The notes: a model not told the origin generated them from the letters alone. Shown: positions 23,771 to 36,484, numbered from the stretch's first letter. The stretch: DNA of 64,000 nt from Parietaria judaica (GCA_954871525.1 OX940864.1:4520001-4584000), one strand, 5' to 3'. Made by a program: numbers and translations.

Positions 23771-23873
23771 GATTCACCAAACTATGAAGCTTAACACCAA
23801 GCAAAAAAATAAAAGCAAACACAATACTACACAACACAGTCTCAGACACACCCCCTTTTCCAAACTTCCAAAC

Positions 23874-24884
23874 ATGAGGACCGTGTCGATGGCGGCACTC
23901 GTGGTGATCGCTGCGGCGCTCGCATGGACGTCTTCAGCTGAGCTGGCTTCAGCCCCAGCCCCGGGAGAGGGGCCTTGCGGGAAAGTGGTGCACCATATAA
24001 TGCCGTGCCTGAAGTTCGTGAAGGGGGAGGAGAAGGAGCCGTCGAAGTCGTGCTGCAGCGGCACTAAGAGCCTGAGCGAGGAGGTTAAGACGACGGAGCA
24101 GAAGAGGGAGGCGTGCAAGTGCATAGTGGCGGCCACGAAGGGCATCTCCGGTATCAAAAATGAACTCGTCGCTGAGGTCCCCAAGAAGTGCGGTATTACG
24201 ACCACTCTCCCGCCCATCACCGCCGACTTCGACTGCTCCAAGTACAATTCTATAGTTACTATATATGAACATCGTAAAAATAATACTCGTAAACTAATTT
24301 CGTAATTCGTAATTACAATATATATGCATCATCAAATTAATACTCATAAATTAATTTTGTAATATTATAAATTTTTGTGGTCTATATATAATTATATAGA
24401 TTCGCTTAACAGTGTCTACGAAGATTTTGATTAAGTATCTAGGGCACTACCAAATGGTGGAATCAAGATAGAAAAGTGAAGGGTTGATAAAAAATTTAAA
24501 AATTTTGGAGGATAAAATGCATAATTTATTTTTTTTTAAATTACTTCTTAACTATTAATATTTTGATTTTTTTTTAGGATGCTCTATGATTTTTAAAATA
24601 TGAGAGAGTGAACCCAAGACACTGAACTTTGATACTGATCTGATTTAAATAATTAGTATTAGCATTAGGTATATTTTTGAGATTTTCATTTATATATATA
24701 CCGTTTAGCATAGAAGTTGCACTTAATTTGTGTTTCTTGTTTTGTTTGTGCGGTATATTAATTATTTGAAATTAAAGTATTGTATAGTAGTAATAAATAT
24801 TGAGTCCATTATGCATTAGAGATACTAATTAAGTTTTGCATATTTGGCAGGATCGAGAGTACTATTTTCAGAGGTTACTATTAG
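23874..24884 (+). CDS. Non-specific lipid transfer protein, type 1 (nsLTP gene B)
   Basis: Probable secreted lipid-binding protein of 133 residues, two exons: 23874-24241 and 24851-24884. Residues 1-22 form a signal peptide, followed by a short linker (ELASAPAPGEGP). The eight cysteines at 35, 45, 60-61, 81, 83, 106 and 121 have exactly the spacing of gene A. The start was chosen because it aligns with MRTVS of gene A. An in-frame ATG 90 bases upstream (23784) lies only about 15 bases after the TATA box and would put a charged stretch before the signal peptide. The donor GTACAA follows TCCAA, and the acceptor is TTGGCAG. The spliced tail ends STIFRGYY, as in gene A. Unspliced reading would stop at 24303-24305. 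Likely apoplastic; lipid ligand and tissue cannot be told from sequence. Confidence 0.87.
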
Positions 24885-26340
24885 CAAGTCAGAGAGCTTT
24901 TTCTCTTAATTTCTAAGTGTGGGGACTAAAAATAAATTATGGCATGTTACGTACTAAGGCCATTTTCTTTATATGAATAATGATGTATTATGTGTAATTG
25001 ATATTGATGTAATAATGTTAACAATACGATGGAAAATGTTAACAATATGAAATTGCTACTCTAACTTTATTTCATGTGCATTATTTCTTTATAATTTCGC
25101 TTTGTTGGATTTTGCCTTTTTTCAATTTAGTTGGTAAGAATGCCAAAAAAAAAAAAACATTGTATCAAAACAAAATTCATTGAGTACAACAACATAAAGT
25201 AAAAGTTATTTTCCTGCTCGTTGTTACGAATATTTTTGTTTAGTTGCATAGTTTCAATCATTTTTGGGGATAATTTAGTTTATGACGAGTGAAGGATTTA
25301 CATATAAATTTGCGACGGAGTGATCTACGCAAGTGAATCCGAAAAAAAAAAAAAAAAAATTCTTCTAAAGGGTAAAATTGAAATATATCATTATAATTCC
25401 TACAATTATTCTAGAAATTTGTATCGTCAAGTACTTATAAGAATATTTGGATGAGATAAATAAAAATAACAATAACTCAAAACTCTGGCATAAATTTATA
25501 CAATACAGATAAGCTTAAGTTATCGAAGTACACTAACACAACACAATTAATCAGTGGAACTTAGAATGGTATTTATTTTCCTTTTGAATTAAGGGTTTAG
25601 GGTCAAAATAGTAGTTCGTGATCAAATGCAACATAATAAAAGTTCAAAAGTGTTACATGCACGAATACATAAAATTTAAAAAAATATTACATTCGCTACT
25701 CTAGAAATTTATCTTCGAGACTACTAATTAATCTCCTCCCAAAACTCACGACCAAGACTAATAGAGCAAAGGAAAATTTGCTTTTATTTTATATATACTC
25801 TCTATTTTTATTTGTATAAAAAGATACGCTCTATTTTCAAAAGCATAAATTTATAGGATAAGCTAATACAAAATAAAAGAAAATAAACTTCAAAGGGATC
25901 AAACTAATGGGAAGGGTATTAATATTATTACCGATATATACTCTTACCAGAAGTGTCAAACTAATTGAATCACTGTCTTGCTTTTCCTATTGATATAATC
26001 ATATAAGGATGATTGTAGCAAAAGTAGCATAATTATTTGCTTTCAATTATGTTGATTAACTATATAGTTGTGAAATTCACATTTTCGGTTGAACATTTTG
26101 GGTTGATTTTGTTCCACGCGTCTTCATTAAAATTAGAGTTATATATATATATATATCATAACTCAAATCAATACTCTATTTTTTCTACGTTTCTATATTT
26201 GCTACATTAATACTTTCATTCGAGGCATGCACGTGTAAATGACATAACATTAAGTAGTTCTACCGCAATTATTCTTAATGATATATTATATTATATGTAC
26301 ATGTTATACTTATACACGTCTCTCTCGCAAGTAAACAGAC
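24885..26340. other. Intergenic DNA between nsLTP copies
   Basis: No gene. The first 100 bases resemble the 3' flank of gene A and are probably 3' UTR. From about 25690 the sequence resembles 22255-22600, so it is a duplicated upstream region of the next nsLTP copy. Short poly-A runs near 25150 and 25345. Confidence 0.55.
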
Positions 26341-26482
26341 ATTTAAGAGTAAATTATGAAAAGCATGGTTCTTCCATAATTTCCCAAGACGATAAGAATG
26401 TCCGAATCACACAAAAACACACACCCAAAAATCATCTATAATAGCTTAACTACACGACATCCCTTTTTCTAAACTTCCAAAC

Positions 26483-26653
26483 ATGACCGTGTTGGTGGCG
26501 GCGTTTGTGGTGATTGCAGCGGCACTCGCGTGGACGTCTTTGGCTGTCCCAGCCCCGGCTCCGGCCCCGGGTGAGGAGGCAAGTTGCGGAGCTGCGGCAA
26601 GGGGTATAATGCCGTGCGAGGGATTCTTAACTTTGACATTTTTTCGAGTATAG
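26483..26653 (+). pseudogene. Truncated nsLTP pseudogene
   Basis: The ATG at 26483 opens a signal peptide very like gene B (VVIAAALAWTS), then an Ala/Pro linker, then the first two cysteines of the nsLTP domain (ASCG and IMPC). After MPC the similarity stops, and a foreign AT-rich sequence brings a stop at 26651-26653 after 56 residues. The remaining six cysteines are missing, so no nsLTP fold can form. Promoter and leader (26345-26482) are conserved with gene B, so a short transcript could still be made. Confidence 0.85.
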
Positions 26654-27025
26654 GTTGACAGTATTTGGCACAAAGTTTGATAGTTTTACGAGTAGAGTTT
26701 GACAATTTCTCAGAAAATGGTGTTTTTGTCCAAAGTATAGCTAAATACAGATTAAGGAATAGATACTCATATACATCAATTTAGAGAATAGAAAACGTAT
26801 AACATGCTTTTGGGAGTCATTTTTTCAAGTTAATATATAATAACAAAGATTAAATAAAAAAAACTAATGAAATTTTGATTACCAAATGCCAAACTAATTG
26901 AATCACTATCTACCTTTCATATCTCTGTACATGTTATACACACATCTCTCACAAGCAAGTATACAATTAATCAACCAAACTCTTTAAGAACGTACAGTAT
27001 ATAGCAGTTGAGTGGGTTCTTGCCA
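26654..27025. other. Breakpoint region between nsLTP pseudogene and CNGC
   Basis: Part of this stretch (26870-26990) again resembles nsLTP upstream DNA (AAACTAATTGAATCACTATCTA, ACACATCTCTC-CAAG). This suggests a further rearranged copy. The part next to 27025 is the channel gene's 3' UTR. Confidence 0.5.
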
Positions 27026-30000
27026 CTACCGGTTTTCGGAAGCGAAATCCGGCTCGGCCGGCTTCTGGGGCAGCAGAGGAGGCAGCCTCGGCGAGAGCCT
27101 GGCGCTGTGCGCGCTGCTTTGGCGCAGAACGCGCAGCGCGTTGGACGCGAAGCGCGACGCGTAGATGGTGGCCCCGAGGCTCGGCGCACTCTCGGCTTCG
27201 TTCTCCAACGCGACTTTCAGCCTATCCTCGGCTAATCGCAGAGACTTGTCGAGCTTCCGCTTGCAGTGTCGCCGCCAAGCGGCTTGAATGAAACAGGCTC
27301 CCCAAGTTCTCCATTGCATAGAGTAGAACCTGAAAAACATTGGAGCAGAAGAAAGTTTGTTTTTGGTGAATATTACCACTTCAATTTAAAATTTTGATCA
27401 TTTTCGCCTCGCATTTTTATTTGTGCTTCATTTTTGCCCGATACTTATTTTTAGTGCAAAATACACCTCTAATTAGAAAATATTCTGCACCAAATAAATC
27501 TTACAAATTCATAATAAATGAAATGTAAAGAGGCATAATACACCAGCCCACCAAAAGGCGAGTCGCGGCGGGCCCAATTTGTTGTTTTTTTTTTGGAATG
27601 GGTCGGGAGAATCTAGGTCGGCCCAGCCCACTTGACACCTCTAGTTTGGTTTGGTGTATTTCTTACGCAATAAACAATTATAGATAAGGCGTTTCGACAC
27701 AAATAGAACACATGATTTGAGAGAGTATGACCAACCTGAAAGTGTGCTGAAGTTGCTTGCTGTGGAGGCGGCGGAACTGGGAAGCTGCAGACTTGAGATC
27801 GTCGGCGGTGAGAGCAAAGCCTTCGACCTCCGTTTTCGCTTCTACCGTTCTCGTTGACGATGGAAGGTTCGAAGCAGAGTTCGGATCTAAAGCCCATGTG
27901 AGAAGCTCTTCTCCACAGAAATCGCCGGCGGTAAGATCAGCCGTATTGAAAAAGCCCGTTCTTCCGCCATTAGTAGTCATAGTCGCAAGCTTCCCTCGCA
28001 TTATGAACAGCATTTCTTCGACTGGATCGCCCTCCCGGGCAATGGAGCTTTTCTCCGTGTAGAGAATGGGCTTGAGGCGATCACACATGGCGTCCAAAAG
28101 TTGCTCGTCCATTATCTCAAACATTGGTACCTTTTTGAGAAGATCGAGGCAAAGATGGCGTTTTATGTCCCGCCGAAGATCTTTGGGAAGGTTGCGGACC
28201 AAAGCGTCTTCTTCAACGCCTCTGGTTTCTTGCCATTTGTACTGTTCGTATCGTCTGATACGTGATCTCAACGTCTCCGGGAGCATGCGGTGCGCCATCC
28301 ACTGCTCCGCGTCTCGCTTTTTCACTCTCATTTCTTCAATTCTCACGGTCGTGGACTGCAGATATTTCTATAGACACAAACAACAACAAAAACACTCTCG
28401 CACTTTAGCATATTAGAAGTTATGTTATGAAATTCAGCCGTTTTCTGTGAAAAGCTCACCTGCATATTGCCAATTAGTAATGAGAACAGAACCAAGCCGA
28501 ATATGGCTATGGCAATCGCAAATAGTATCTCTACCACGTTCGTGCTTGTCTTGAGGTTCTGGCCAAGTGAACTGAAAACGAAAAAGGGGAAACCAGAAAT
28601 TATAAGAATTTATCTTCGGAAAATCTTGCCAATTATAGGAGAGAAACAGATATCTATAATGACGAACCTGAGATTACGAAGTCCCCACCAAAAGCAGTAG
28701 AAGAATTTAGAGGAGAAATCAGTGGTTGAAACTATACCGCTCTTGAGCGCGTCGGTGAATATCCCGAAGTTGAAAACATTCCGGTCTGTAATATTTTCGG
28801 GATCAATGAAAGGGCAAGAAGCATTCAGCATCGCTGCGACGGTGGTGACGTTCAACCCCGTCGTGGTTTCTTCTCTATCGGATCTACAGTACTCATGAAA
28901 AGAACCAAATTCCTGTGATCGTCTCTTGAACGCTCTACGCCAGCAATTATCCGCTTGCTCGAGAGAGAACAAGTACCAGAAGGCTCCAACAAGCTAGTGA
29001 ACATCAAATTAACATGTTGACACGTCTTAGCACAGAGTATATGGAGTAGATCAAGTTATGAAGGAAATGCGTGAAGAACTCACATGACTTGCGAGCATAT
29101 AGAGGAACAGATTGAATGCTGCACTTGCCCATGCAGTCTCGGTGAGAATGCCGGAAGTATTCGTCACTTGGTTAAACAGCGGAACGATTCGCATCAGCCT
29201 TGGTACGTATTGACAGATTATAACAATTTTCAACACCTCCTTTGTGATTAGTGGAACAGAGGTTTTGGCATTAGGGATGATCGCCAAAACTACCACCTAG
29301 AAAGAAGATGTTACAAATCAATGCAAATTATCAATGGAAGTACAAAGAAAGTCGACAAAAATCTACTATGAAACCCAATTCGGGAAGAAACCGGGCAGTG
29401 GAGGAGAAATTCACTTTGATTGATAAGTGTTAAAACGACGGGGAGAGATAGAGTGCGGAAATTTTAATTAAATGACAGCCCGTTCTCTCCAACTCGACCA
29501 AGATAATGGAAAATCTAACGTTTTTTCTCCAGGAAAGCGAAACCAGGGTAAAGTTGGACGAAAAGATTACGGAAAGTAATATAATTCTTCTGCTCAAATT
29601 TCAAGGCCAAGAAAATAGAGTATACCTGTGGCAAAGGAAGAATTGACAGAACATCAACGATGAAGTAGGACGACAAGTATCTCTTCGCAATGGCTACTGA
29701 ATCATCGATCAGCTCACCCCTCCCGAACACCCTCGAAGAAGGGGCGATGAAACCGGTGCGGAACTGAAAGATGATGCGAACAACGTAAAAGAGATCGACA
29801 AACGTGCGAAGAACACACGCCACGATCTCCAAAGGCCTGTCCAAACTGAGGCATTTCTTCGCCTCGTCGATCACGGGAATGTAGAAGAACAACGGGTCCA
29901 CAGACACGGCAATGAAACAGGACAGAACAAAAATCTTGTTCCATTTCTGAAGCAGTGAGCCTTGCGGGTCGAGAATCCTCTTCGTGGAATCAAACTCCTT

Positions 30001-30301
30001 CGCCGGCCTCTTCAGCGGAGCACTTCTCAGGCTCCTGATCCTCTCAGAGCCCCGTCGGAATCCCCTCCCGATATTACCCAAAACCGCCCTCACAGATCCG
30101 CTGGCTGTTCTTCCGTAGTGCCCATCCGGTGAAAAGCCCCGCTCGGAATTCTCCGATCTCTCTGATTTCCAATCCTCAAATCTGGATAACAGTACAGATT
30201 ATACATGAATCCTAAACTATAATTCGACCAACACAAACTCCGAATCACGATCAAGCTTCAGCAAAATACCTCACAAACTTGGCGACCTTAGATTTCACCA
30301 T
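27026..30301 (-). CDS. CNGC: Cyclic nucleotide-gated ion channel (plant CNGC, group I-like)
   Basis: Seven coding exons on the minus strand: 30301-30270, 30181-29626, 29296-29084, 28993-28668, 28571-28460, 28367-27736 and 27329-27026. They sum to 2175 bases with all junctions in frame, giving 724 residues, a usual CNGC length. The order is a cytosolic N-terminus (FVRFEDWKSE), S1 near 91-112 (WNKIFVLSCFIAVSVDPLFF), further helices to about 267, and a pore with the plant-type filter GQNL at 379-382. S6 ends near 413, followed by the C-linker (RRYEQYKWQETRGVEE). The cyclic nucleotide-binding domain carries the phosphate-binding cassette GDFCGEELL (561-569), and an IQ-type calmodulin site lies at 638-648. 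Plant CNGCs are calmodulin-regulated cation channels, mostly in the plasma membrane, with roles in calcium signalling and defence. The overall match is to Arabidopsis CNGC1-type group I proteins; the exact orthologue cannot be fixed without a tree. Confidence 0.95.
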
Positions 30302-30900
30302 GGCTGAAACTCCGAAATCAACGCTGAAAAGGAGAACAGTGTCACCTAGGGTTTAAGTAAAAGCTCTCGAATTGAACAAGACATTGCTCGTACGAATGAA
30401 AAAAGGACCATTGACTGTTTGATATAATAGTCAATGCAAGAAACAGTCAGAATTAATCGCCTATTATACTCTCAACCATTTCGTGCCGTACCTAAACCGA
30501 TCAATTCACACTAAACAAAGCATAATCATCAACTAATCCAATCGCAATCGCAGTCAAACCAACTCGATCATTATAATATTCGAATAATTAAAAGCGAAAA
30601 AAAAAAAGATGATTCCGTGTGCGAATTTGAATTGACTGAGAAGCATATGAGGAAGTTTCAACGAAGCAAGAGGGAGATAAGATAATGGCGGAATCGAGTG
30701 GCTGTTTGGTTGCCGAGAAAATCCACACACCTGAGAGCAGCATGAGACTCGCGAATCGCTGAGCTGGATCGCTTGCTGGGATTTCATGGATGGTTTTGGC
30801 GATGGAATCGAAGAAGCGATGGTGATCTGTGAGAAACTTCGTCTCTGTGAGGAAGAAGATGAAGAAGAAGGTTCGTAGAGAGAGAGTGGCAGTTAATAGA
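30302..30900 (-). other. Spliced 5' UTR of the CNGC gene
   Basis: A donor CAG/GTGTGTGG ends a non-coding exon at 30731, and an acceptor CTTTTCAG starts the next exon at 30323, 22 bases before the start codon. The first exon, extending to about 30900, is CT-rich. It contains an ATG at 30787 that opens a 20-codon upstream frame, which would stop (CGTTGA) just after the splice junction. The transcription start was not determined. Confidence 0.6.
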
Positions 30901-32146
30901 TGTCGTTTTCAAAGAGAGAGAAAAAGAGAGGGAAAGGAAGTTAGAGAGAGAGAGAATAAAAGTCAAGTCAACGTCACTAAAGCCAAATTGTCAAAATTCC
31001 ACAAACAAAAATAAATCAAATATGTACCCCTAGATTTTACATGTTTGTGCGCGTTTGTTCATTACCTTCGATTTCTTTCAGTATTGCCCCAACTATTTTA
31101 AAGATTTAACACATTTTTCTCATACCTATTACCAATTTCTGGCAGAATTGCCCTTAACCTTTCCAAACAATAACGTATCAAACAAGGTTAATATACTATA
31201 TTACAAAACGGGCCTGGGGAGTCTACTTGTTCAGCAATTGTAATGACGAAAGTCCTATTAAATATGAGAAAAGTAATAGATTTTGTTGAATACTAACGAA
31301 CAAGGATCGAATTTTCGTCGATAATCCTCGATTATCGGTCTTGCCGGTAGTCATCGGTAAATACTCCATACCAACAGTTATCGTTTTATAACTTTTCCAT
31401 CGAAAAGCTCGAAAATCGGCAAGAGGGGCAATAGTCGATTATCGGTTTTTCATGAGTAAAATTTGGGTACTTTTCCATCCATTAAAAAAAAATCAGCCAT
31501 ATATTTATACCATTTTCGCGATTTTCCACACATTGCCCTTGCATTGTCGCCCTTTTCCACTGCCAACACCCAAAGTTTATGCTTTTCCATGATAATCGAG
31601 CTGGTAAGACTCATCCTTTTCCAATCTTCTTCATCTTTTCATGGATTTTTCGATTCTTGGCATAAGTTTCGAAAGTTATTATTTTTTTCAGTTTCAACCG
31701 GAATTTCTAAAAAAAAATTGTAATTTTTGGGAGATTAATGACTCATAATGTTAGATCTACATGAATACATCGTTTGTTGCTGGAAAAATACCATTTAGAT
31801 GATTTTAAGGTATTTTCATAAGTTGAAAACTAAAGGGTTAGTCGCATATGAGTTTTATGTTTAGAATTGATTAAAGATTGGAACTTTATCATATTTTGTT
31901 TATTTTTTTTAATTATTATGAAAATTTTATGATGAAAACATGTTTTGATTGATTAATTTTGAATTATTTGGTTATATTAGGCTATTTTCGGATTATAATG
32001 ATGTTAGGCAAAAGTATATAAAGTTTTAGTTTTACGAAATTACAAGAAATTTACTAGTTTTGTATGATTGCTTGATAATATGGGGTTTAAAATATTCTAG
32101 TTAATTAGAAATATGAATGTTTGTGTTGAGTTTTCGAATTTTTCAG
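30901..32146. other. CNGC promoter side and AT-rich intergenic DNA
   Basis: A GA-rich stretch (30900-30960) is followed by AT-rich DNA. 31300-31450 contains repeated TCGATAA/TTATCGG words that reappear at 33050-33210. The two stretches may be ends of one unresolved element spanning about 31.3-33.2 kb. No gene recognised. Confidence 0.45.
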
Positions 32147-32805
32147 ATTTAGAGTCACGATTTTTGGATTTTAATCTTCAATGGGGCAAAACTCTAAAAA
32201 GTTTATCTTTTTTAATTTTTGAAGTAATTAATTATTTTTTTTATGTTTACTTCAATTAAATATTTATTAAATAAAAATATGAGATTTTGGTATATTTTAT
32301 TTTAGATTTGAGCGTAATTCGGATTTTTCCATAATTACGGCAAAAGTCTAACAAGTTCATCTTTTGCGATTTGTAAGGTAATTTATTAATTTTTGATGAT
32401 GTTTATTTTCATTAAATTTTTATTCCAATAATAATCTGGTATCTGGGTATATTTTATTTGTAGATTTGAGCTTAATTTAGAGTTTCCCGTATTTACGGCA
32501 AAAGTCTAAGAAGTTAATCTTTTGCGATTTGTGAGTGAATTTATTCATTTTTGTAGATCTTTGCTTTCATTAAATATTTATGGAAAAAATAATCTGATAT
32601 TTTGGTGTAATTTAATTGCATATTTGAGCTAAATCCGAGATTTTTTTAATTGCAGCAAAAGTCTTACAAGTTTGTCTTTTGCGATATGTGAGGTAATTTG
32701 TTCATTTTTGTTGCTGGTTGATTTTATTAAATATTTATCGAAATAATAATATGAGATTTTGGTGTAATTTAATTGCAAATTGAGCTAAATCCGAGATTTT
32801 TCTAC
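32147..32805. repeat. Tandem repeat, about 155-bp unit, four to five copies
   Basis: The block GATTTGAGC-TAAT, then TACGGCAAAAGTCTAA-AAG, then TCTTTTGCGAT-TGT, then ATTAAATATTTAT recurs. GATTTGAGC-like starts lie near 32307, 32463, 32621 and 32775. Copies are diverged. AT-rich and non-coding. Confidence 0.8.
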
Positions 32806-33237
32806 GTGTTTGAGTTTTGAGACTTTGTGTTTGAGAGTTGAGACTGTTTTATTATTTACGTGTTTTAGATTTAAGACTTGCGATGGAATTATATGTGTTG
32901 CTGTATGACTTTATTTACATATATATGTGTATGATATTATTTATTGAGTACTCATTAGTGAATAAATATTATGATATGCTTTTATTTTTGGTATTTTTAA
33001 CACACTATTTAAAAATTGGGCAAATATAAACTTAGAAATATTTTATAAGTTTTCCATCGAAAAGTATCAAAAAGTGTCGATAATCCATCGATAATCCTCA
33101 AAAAGTGTCGGTAACGATAATGTACAGTATTATAAGTTTTCCGTCGATTAATCGGCAAGCGAACGATAAATCCGTCCAAAACGGCAACCGATTTATCAGT
33201 AAATTCGGCAATTTGTCCCTTGCTTACGAATAATTAA

Positions 33238-33359
33238 ACATGTTAAATATGTACAAATTATCTCTGTAAAATGCGTTATTGTAAAAAAAAATTATAAACA
33301 TATTAAATATGCATAAATTATCTCTGTAAAATGCGTTATTGTAAAAAAAAAAATTATAG
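33238..33359. repeat. Two-copy direct repeat, about 60 bp
   Basis: AAATTATCTCTGTAAAATGC followed by GTTATTG and an A run occurs twice in tandem with only a few differences. Confidence 0.85.
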
Positions 33360-33544
33360 ATTTAAGGGATATTTCTGTCAAAAATTGAAGTTCAAAGGTA
33401 AACTACACCAACATAAGAAATTCGGGGGCGTTCGTGTTTCAATTACTCGTGAAAAACAAAGAATTATTAGTGTAGGCGTTTCCAAAGCAGCAGTCTTTGT
33501 GACACGTCATCAGCCATTTCGCGGCAAATAAAACTAAGTGAAAA

Positions 33545-34010
33545 GGTAATGACGGCAAAAATACTCAGAGTTTAGTCAAAGAACCCCTCTTGTACTCAAA
33601 GTTTAAAAGTGGTGGCAAAAATACCCAAAGTCGTATTAGGGGAGTTGATCACTCCATTCTCATAACGCCACTAACTTACCCGTTAACTCTGGCCACGTGG
33701 ACAAATCTGTTTTGTTAAGTGTAATCGTTAGGGCTTCACTTAGTTGTATTAAATAATATTAATTAGGGGTTTAATTCGTTATTTTGTCGTAAACGAGGCT
33801 GATGTAGGCTCGTCCACGTGACAAAAAAATGTTATGTCAACAATCCACGTTTGTCCACGTGGCCAGAGTTAACGGGTAAGTTAACGGCGTTACGAGAATA
33901 GAGTGGTCAACTCCCTAAATCCGACTTTAGATATTTTTGCCACCACTTTTAAACTTTAGGTACACGAGGGATTCTTTTACCAAACTTTAGATATTTTGCC
34001 GTCATTAACC
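33545..34010. mobile_element. Mutator-like long-TIR element (E2)
   Basis: It starts GGTAATGACGGCAAAAATAC and ends TTTTGCCGTCATTAACC. The inverted arms are about 180 bp each (both contain the CCACGTGGAC and GTTAACTCTGGCCACG blocks). It is the same family as the element at 55260. No transposase. No clear target duplication here. Confidence 0.8.
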
Positions 34011-34531
34011 CTCTATTATAAATGTCACTAGACTCACTACTTGCCTTAATTTAATAAATTTTAATAAAATACTCTCTTAATTCTCAACATGTCTTTGGCA
34101 TGTATACGATCATCACAAACACATGTGATTATTATATTATTATTTTTGTTGCTGACCTATTTATGATTTGGTATTCTTCTTTAGGTTTTTTTGTTTTGGA
34201 ATAAAATTCTTCGGAATTAGTTCATTGAAAAATGATTTAGTTTATTGACCTATCAAATTGTTTTAATATGACGGTAACATTAATGCGGTATGCGGCATGC
34301 CCTTTTTTTACGATTTGCCCATCGACATACCCATCGGCAAGCGATATATCCGTAAAACGGAAAATGCGAAACGAAATCGACAAGCGGCATTTTAAACCTT
34401 GCTTTCGACGATCTTATATCATCGATATTTGTGTTTATGTAGACATCGATGTGATAAACCGATATTGATTTCCTTTGATAAATCTTATGGACTTTGAAAA
34501 CCGAAGAAACTAAAGAAAAATATATTATAAA

Positions 34532-35665
34532 GAGTTAATTGCGGCAAGAAGACCCAACTTTTGGTCAAATGCTCTGTTGTGTATACAACTTCCGTAAATG
34601 GCGGCAAAAGTATCCAAACTCGGCATTTGGGAGTTGATCAAGAAAATCAGTCCAAGTGGTTGTTAGCCTTTGCCATGTGGCATACCACATGGTACTTGGT
34701 TGCCACGTGGCATGCCACGTAATTATTATTTATAAATAATTTTTAGTAAAAAAATTATTTTTGTTTTTTTAAAAATTATTTTTTATTTTTTTATTTTTAA
34801 TAATTTTTTTTAATAATAACAAATAATGAATATTTAAATTTAAATATCCATTATTGGTTATAATTATTTATCTCTAATAAAGTGGGTAGAACGAAATAAA
34901 AATCACCGTTCATGGTTCACTTGAACTCCGTTTTCAATCTGATTCACTCGTCGAATAAAATTGTTTAATAATAATAGCCAATAAACACATACATATTGTT
35001 TAAAAAGTCAAGACATAATTAAATACACACCACTTATTAAAAAAAATAGTAGTCGTATTTATAATTAACGAAAAATTATCTTTATTTGTTTTTGTTTGCA
35101 TGATATCTTTTTTGTGTTTGCATTTTATAATAATAATTTTCAATATTTTTTTTTATATATATTATTCTTTTTTTTTAACTGTCATTAAAATTTTATGATT
35201 ATTATTGGTTATTATTGTTAAACATATTAAGCGATTTCGTTCCACCCGTGAATCGGATCGGAGGTAGAGCTTAAGTGAACCGTGAACGGTGACTTTTTTC
35301 TTTATTTATTTCGTTTGACCCACTTTTCTAAAATGAATAATTATATTTAATAATAATAACCAATAATGAATATTTAAATTTAAATATTCATTATAGGTTA
35401 TTATTGAAAAGTAATTTAATTTTTTTTAAAAATTTTAAAAAAAATTTAAAAAATAATATTTTTTAAATTATTTAAAAAAATAATAATTACGTGGCATGCC
35501 ACGTGGCAGTTAAGTGCCATGTGGAAAAGGCTAACAGCCACATGGACTGATTTTCTTGGTCAACTCTCAAATACCGAGTTTGGGTACTTTTACCGTCATT
35601 TACGGAGATTGTATACACAGCAGAGCATTTGACCAAAGGTTGGGTATTTTTACCGCAATTAATCC
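34532..35665. mobile_element. Mutator-like long-TIR element (E3)
   Basis: It starts GAGTTAATTGCGGCAA and ends TTACCGCAATTAATCC, flanked by TATTATAAA on both sides (34523-34531 and 35666-35674). This perfect 9-bp duplication is characteristic of Mutator elements. The arms are about 210 bp and include GCCACGTGGCATGCCACGT. The interior is AT-rich with a second set of inverted blocks (AATAATGAATATTTAAATTTA). Non-autonomous. Confidence 0.88.
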
Positions 35666-36113
35666 TATTATAAATGCATTAAATGGCGGAAAAACTTTCT
35701 TATTCATTTGGTGAAAACTACTGAAAGGAGAACACCTTTTAATCTCGCCTATGTTAGGTTTGAGTTTGAGATGAGAAAGTCAAGAGTGACAAAGACGACG
35801 AGAACAACAGAGAGGAAATGAGTTATCTAATATTCAAAGAACTTTAGTCTGAAATGTAAATCGGTCGATAGAAATCGATTTTAATTTAATGGGAGATCAC
35901 TATTAAATTGCCCTCAAATATGAGATTAGAAACTAAATTGTTCATTTTAAAATTTCTTCAAGACCCAATTGAACAAATAGTCTTTGTCTAGAGAGTAACA
36001 ACTCAATCAAAAAATTTACTCATTTCCCATTATACGAACTTGTGTAGGAGCTTATAATATCAATTACAAAAAAATAAAATAAAAAATAAGAATCACCTAC
36101 AACTATTGTGACT
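35666..36113. other. Intergenic DNA
   Basis: No gene or repeat recognised beyond the 9-bp duplication of the preceding element. AT-rich. Confidence 0.5.
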
Positions 36114-36246
36114 TAAGTTTTTTGAATGAATTTAACGGTTCAGAATTGTTGTCTTCTTGCTACCTTGTTTCTTAAATCTCCCAAAACAAGATAGCAAGAA
36201 GACAACAATTTCGAAGTATTAAATTCATCTCAAGTTCAAAAAATAC
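36114..36246. repeat. Imperfect inverted repeat (hairpin), unclassified
   Basis: The left arm core TTGTTGTCTTCTTGCTACCT (36146-36165) pairs with GCAAGAAGACAACAA (36194-36208) and neighbours, with one mismatch over about 25 bp. Outer arms (GTTTTTTGAATGAATTTAA against TTAAATTCAT...TTCAAAAAATAC) extend the fold. Loop about 12 bases. It could be a MITE remnant or a MIRNA-like foldback. Confidence 0.7.
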
Positions 36247-36484
36247 GTTCAAGAACTCTCTGCTTTGGTATTGTTCTAAACTAACTTTGAATTAAAAAAA
36301 ATTGCCAAGTACGTTTTTATGAATGGTTAAAATATGAGAAAGTGATCCGAAGATTCCCTTTCTGCACTGAAAAGAGAAAATGCAAAAAAAGAATCGGACA
36401 TGTGGACATAGATGTAATGTTCTCCAACTTTTTACAGGTGAAGATAATACTCATTACCTGTACACACTTTTCACGAGTTGACAC

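Noticed and set aside
23784..23873. Upstream in-frame ATG extending nsLTP gene B by 30 residues
   Set aside because: It would start about 15 bases after the TATA box and place a charged stretch before the signal peptide. Gene A and the truncated copy start at the downstream position.
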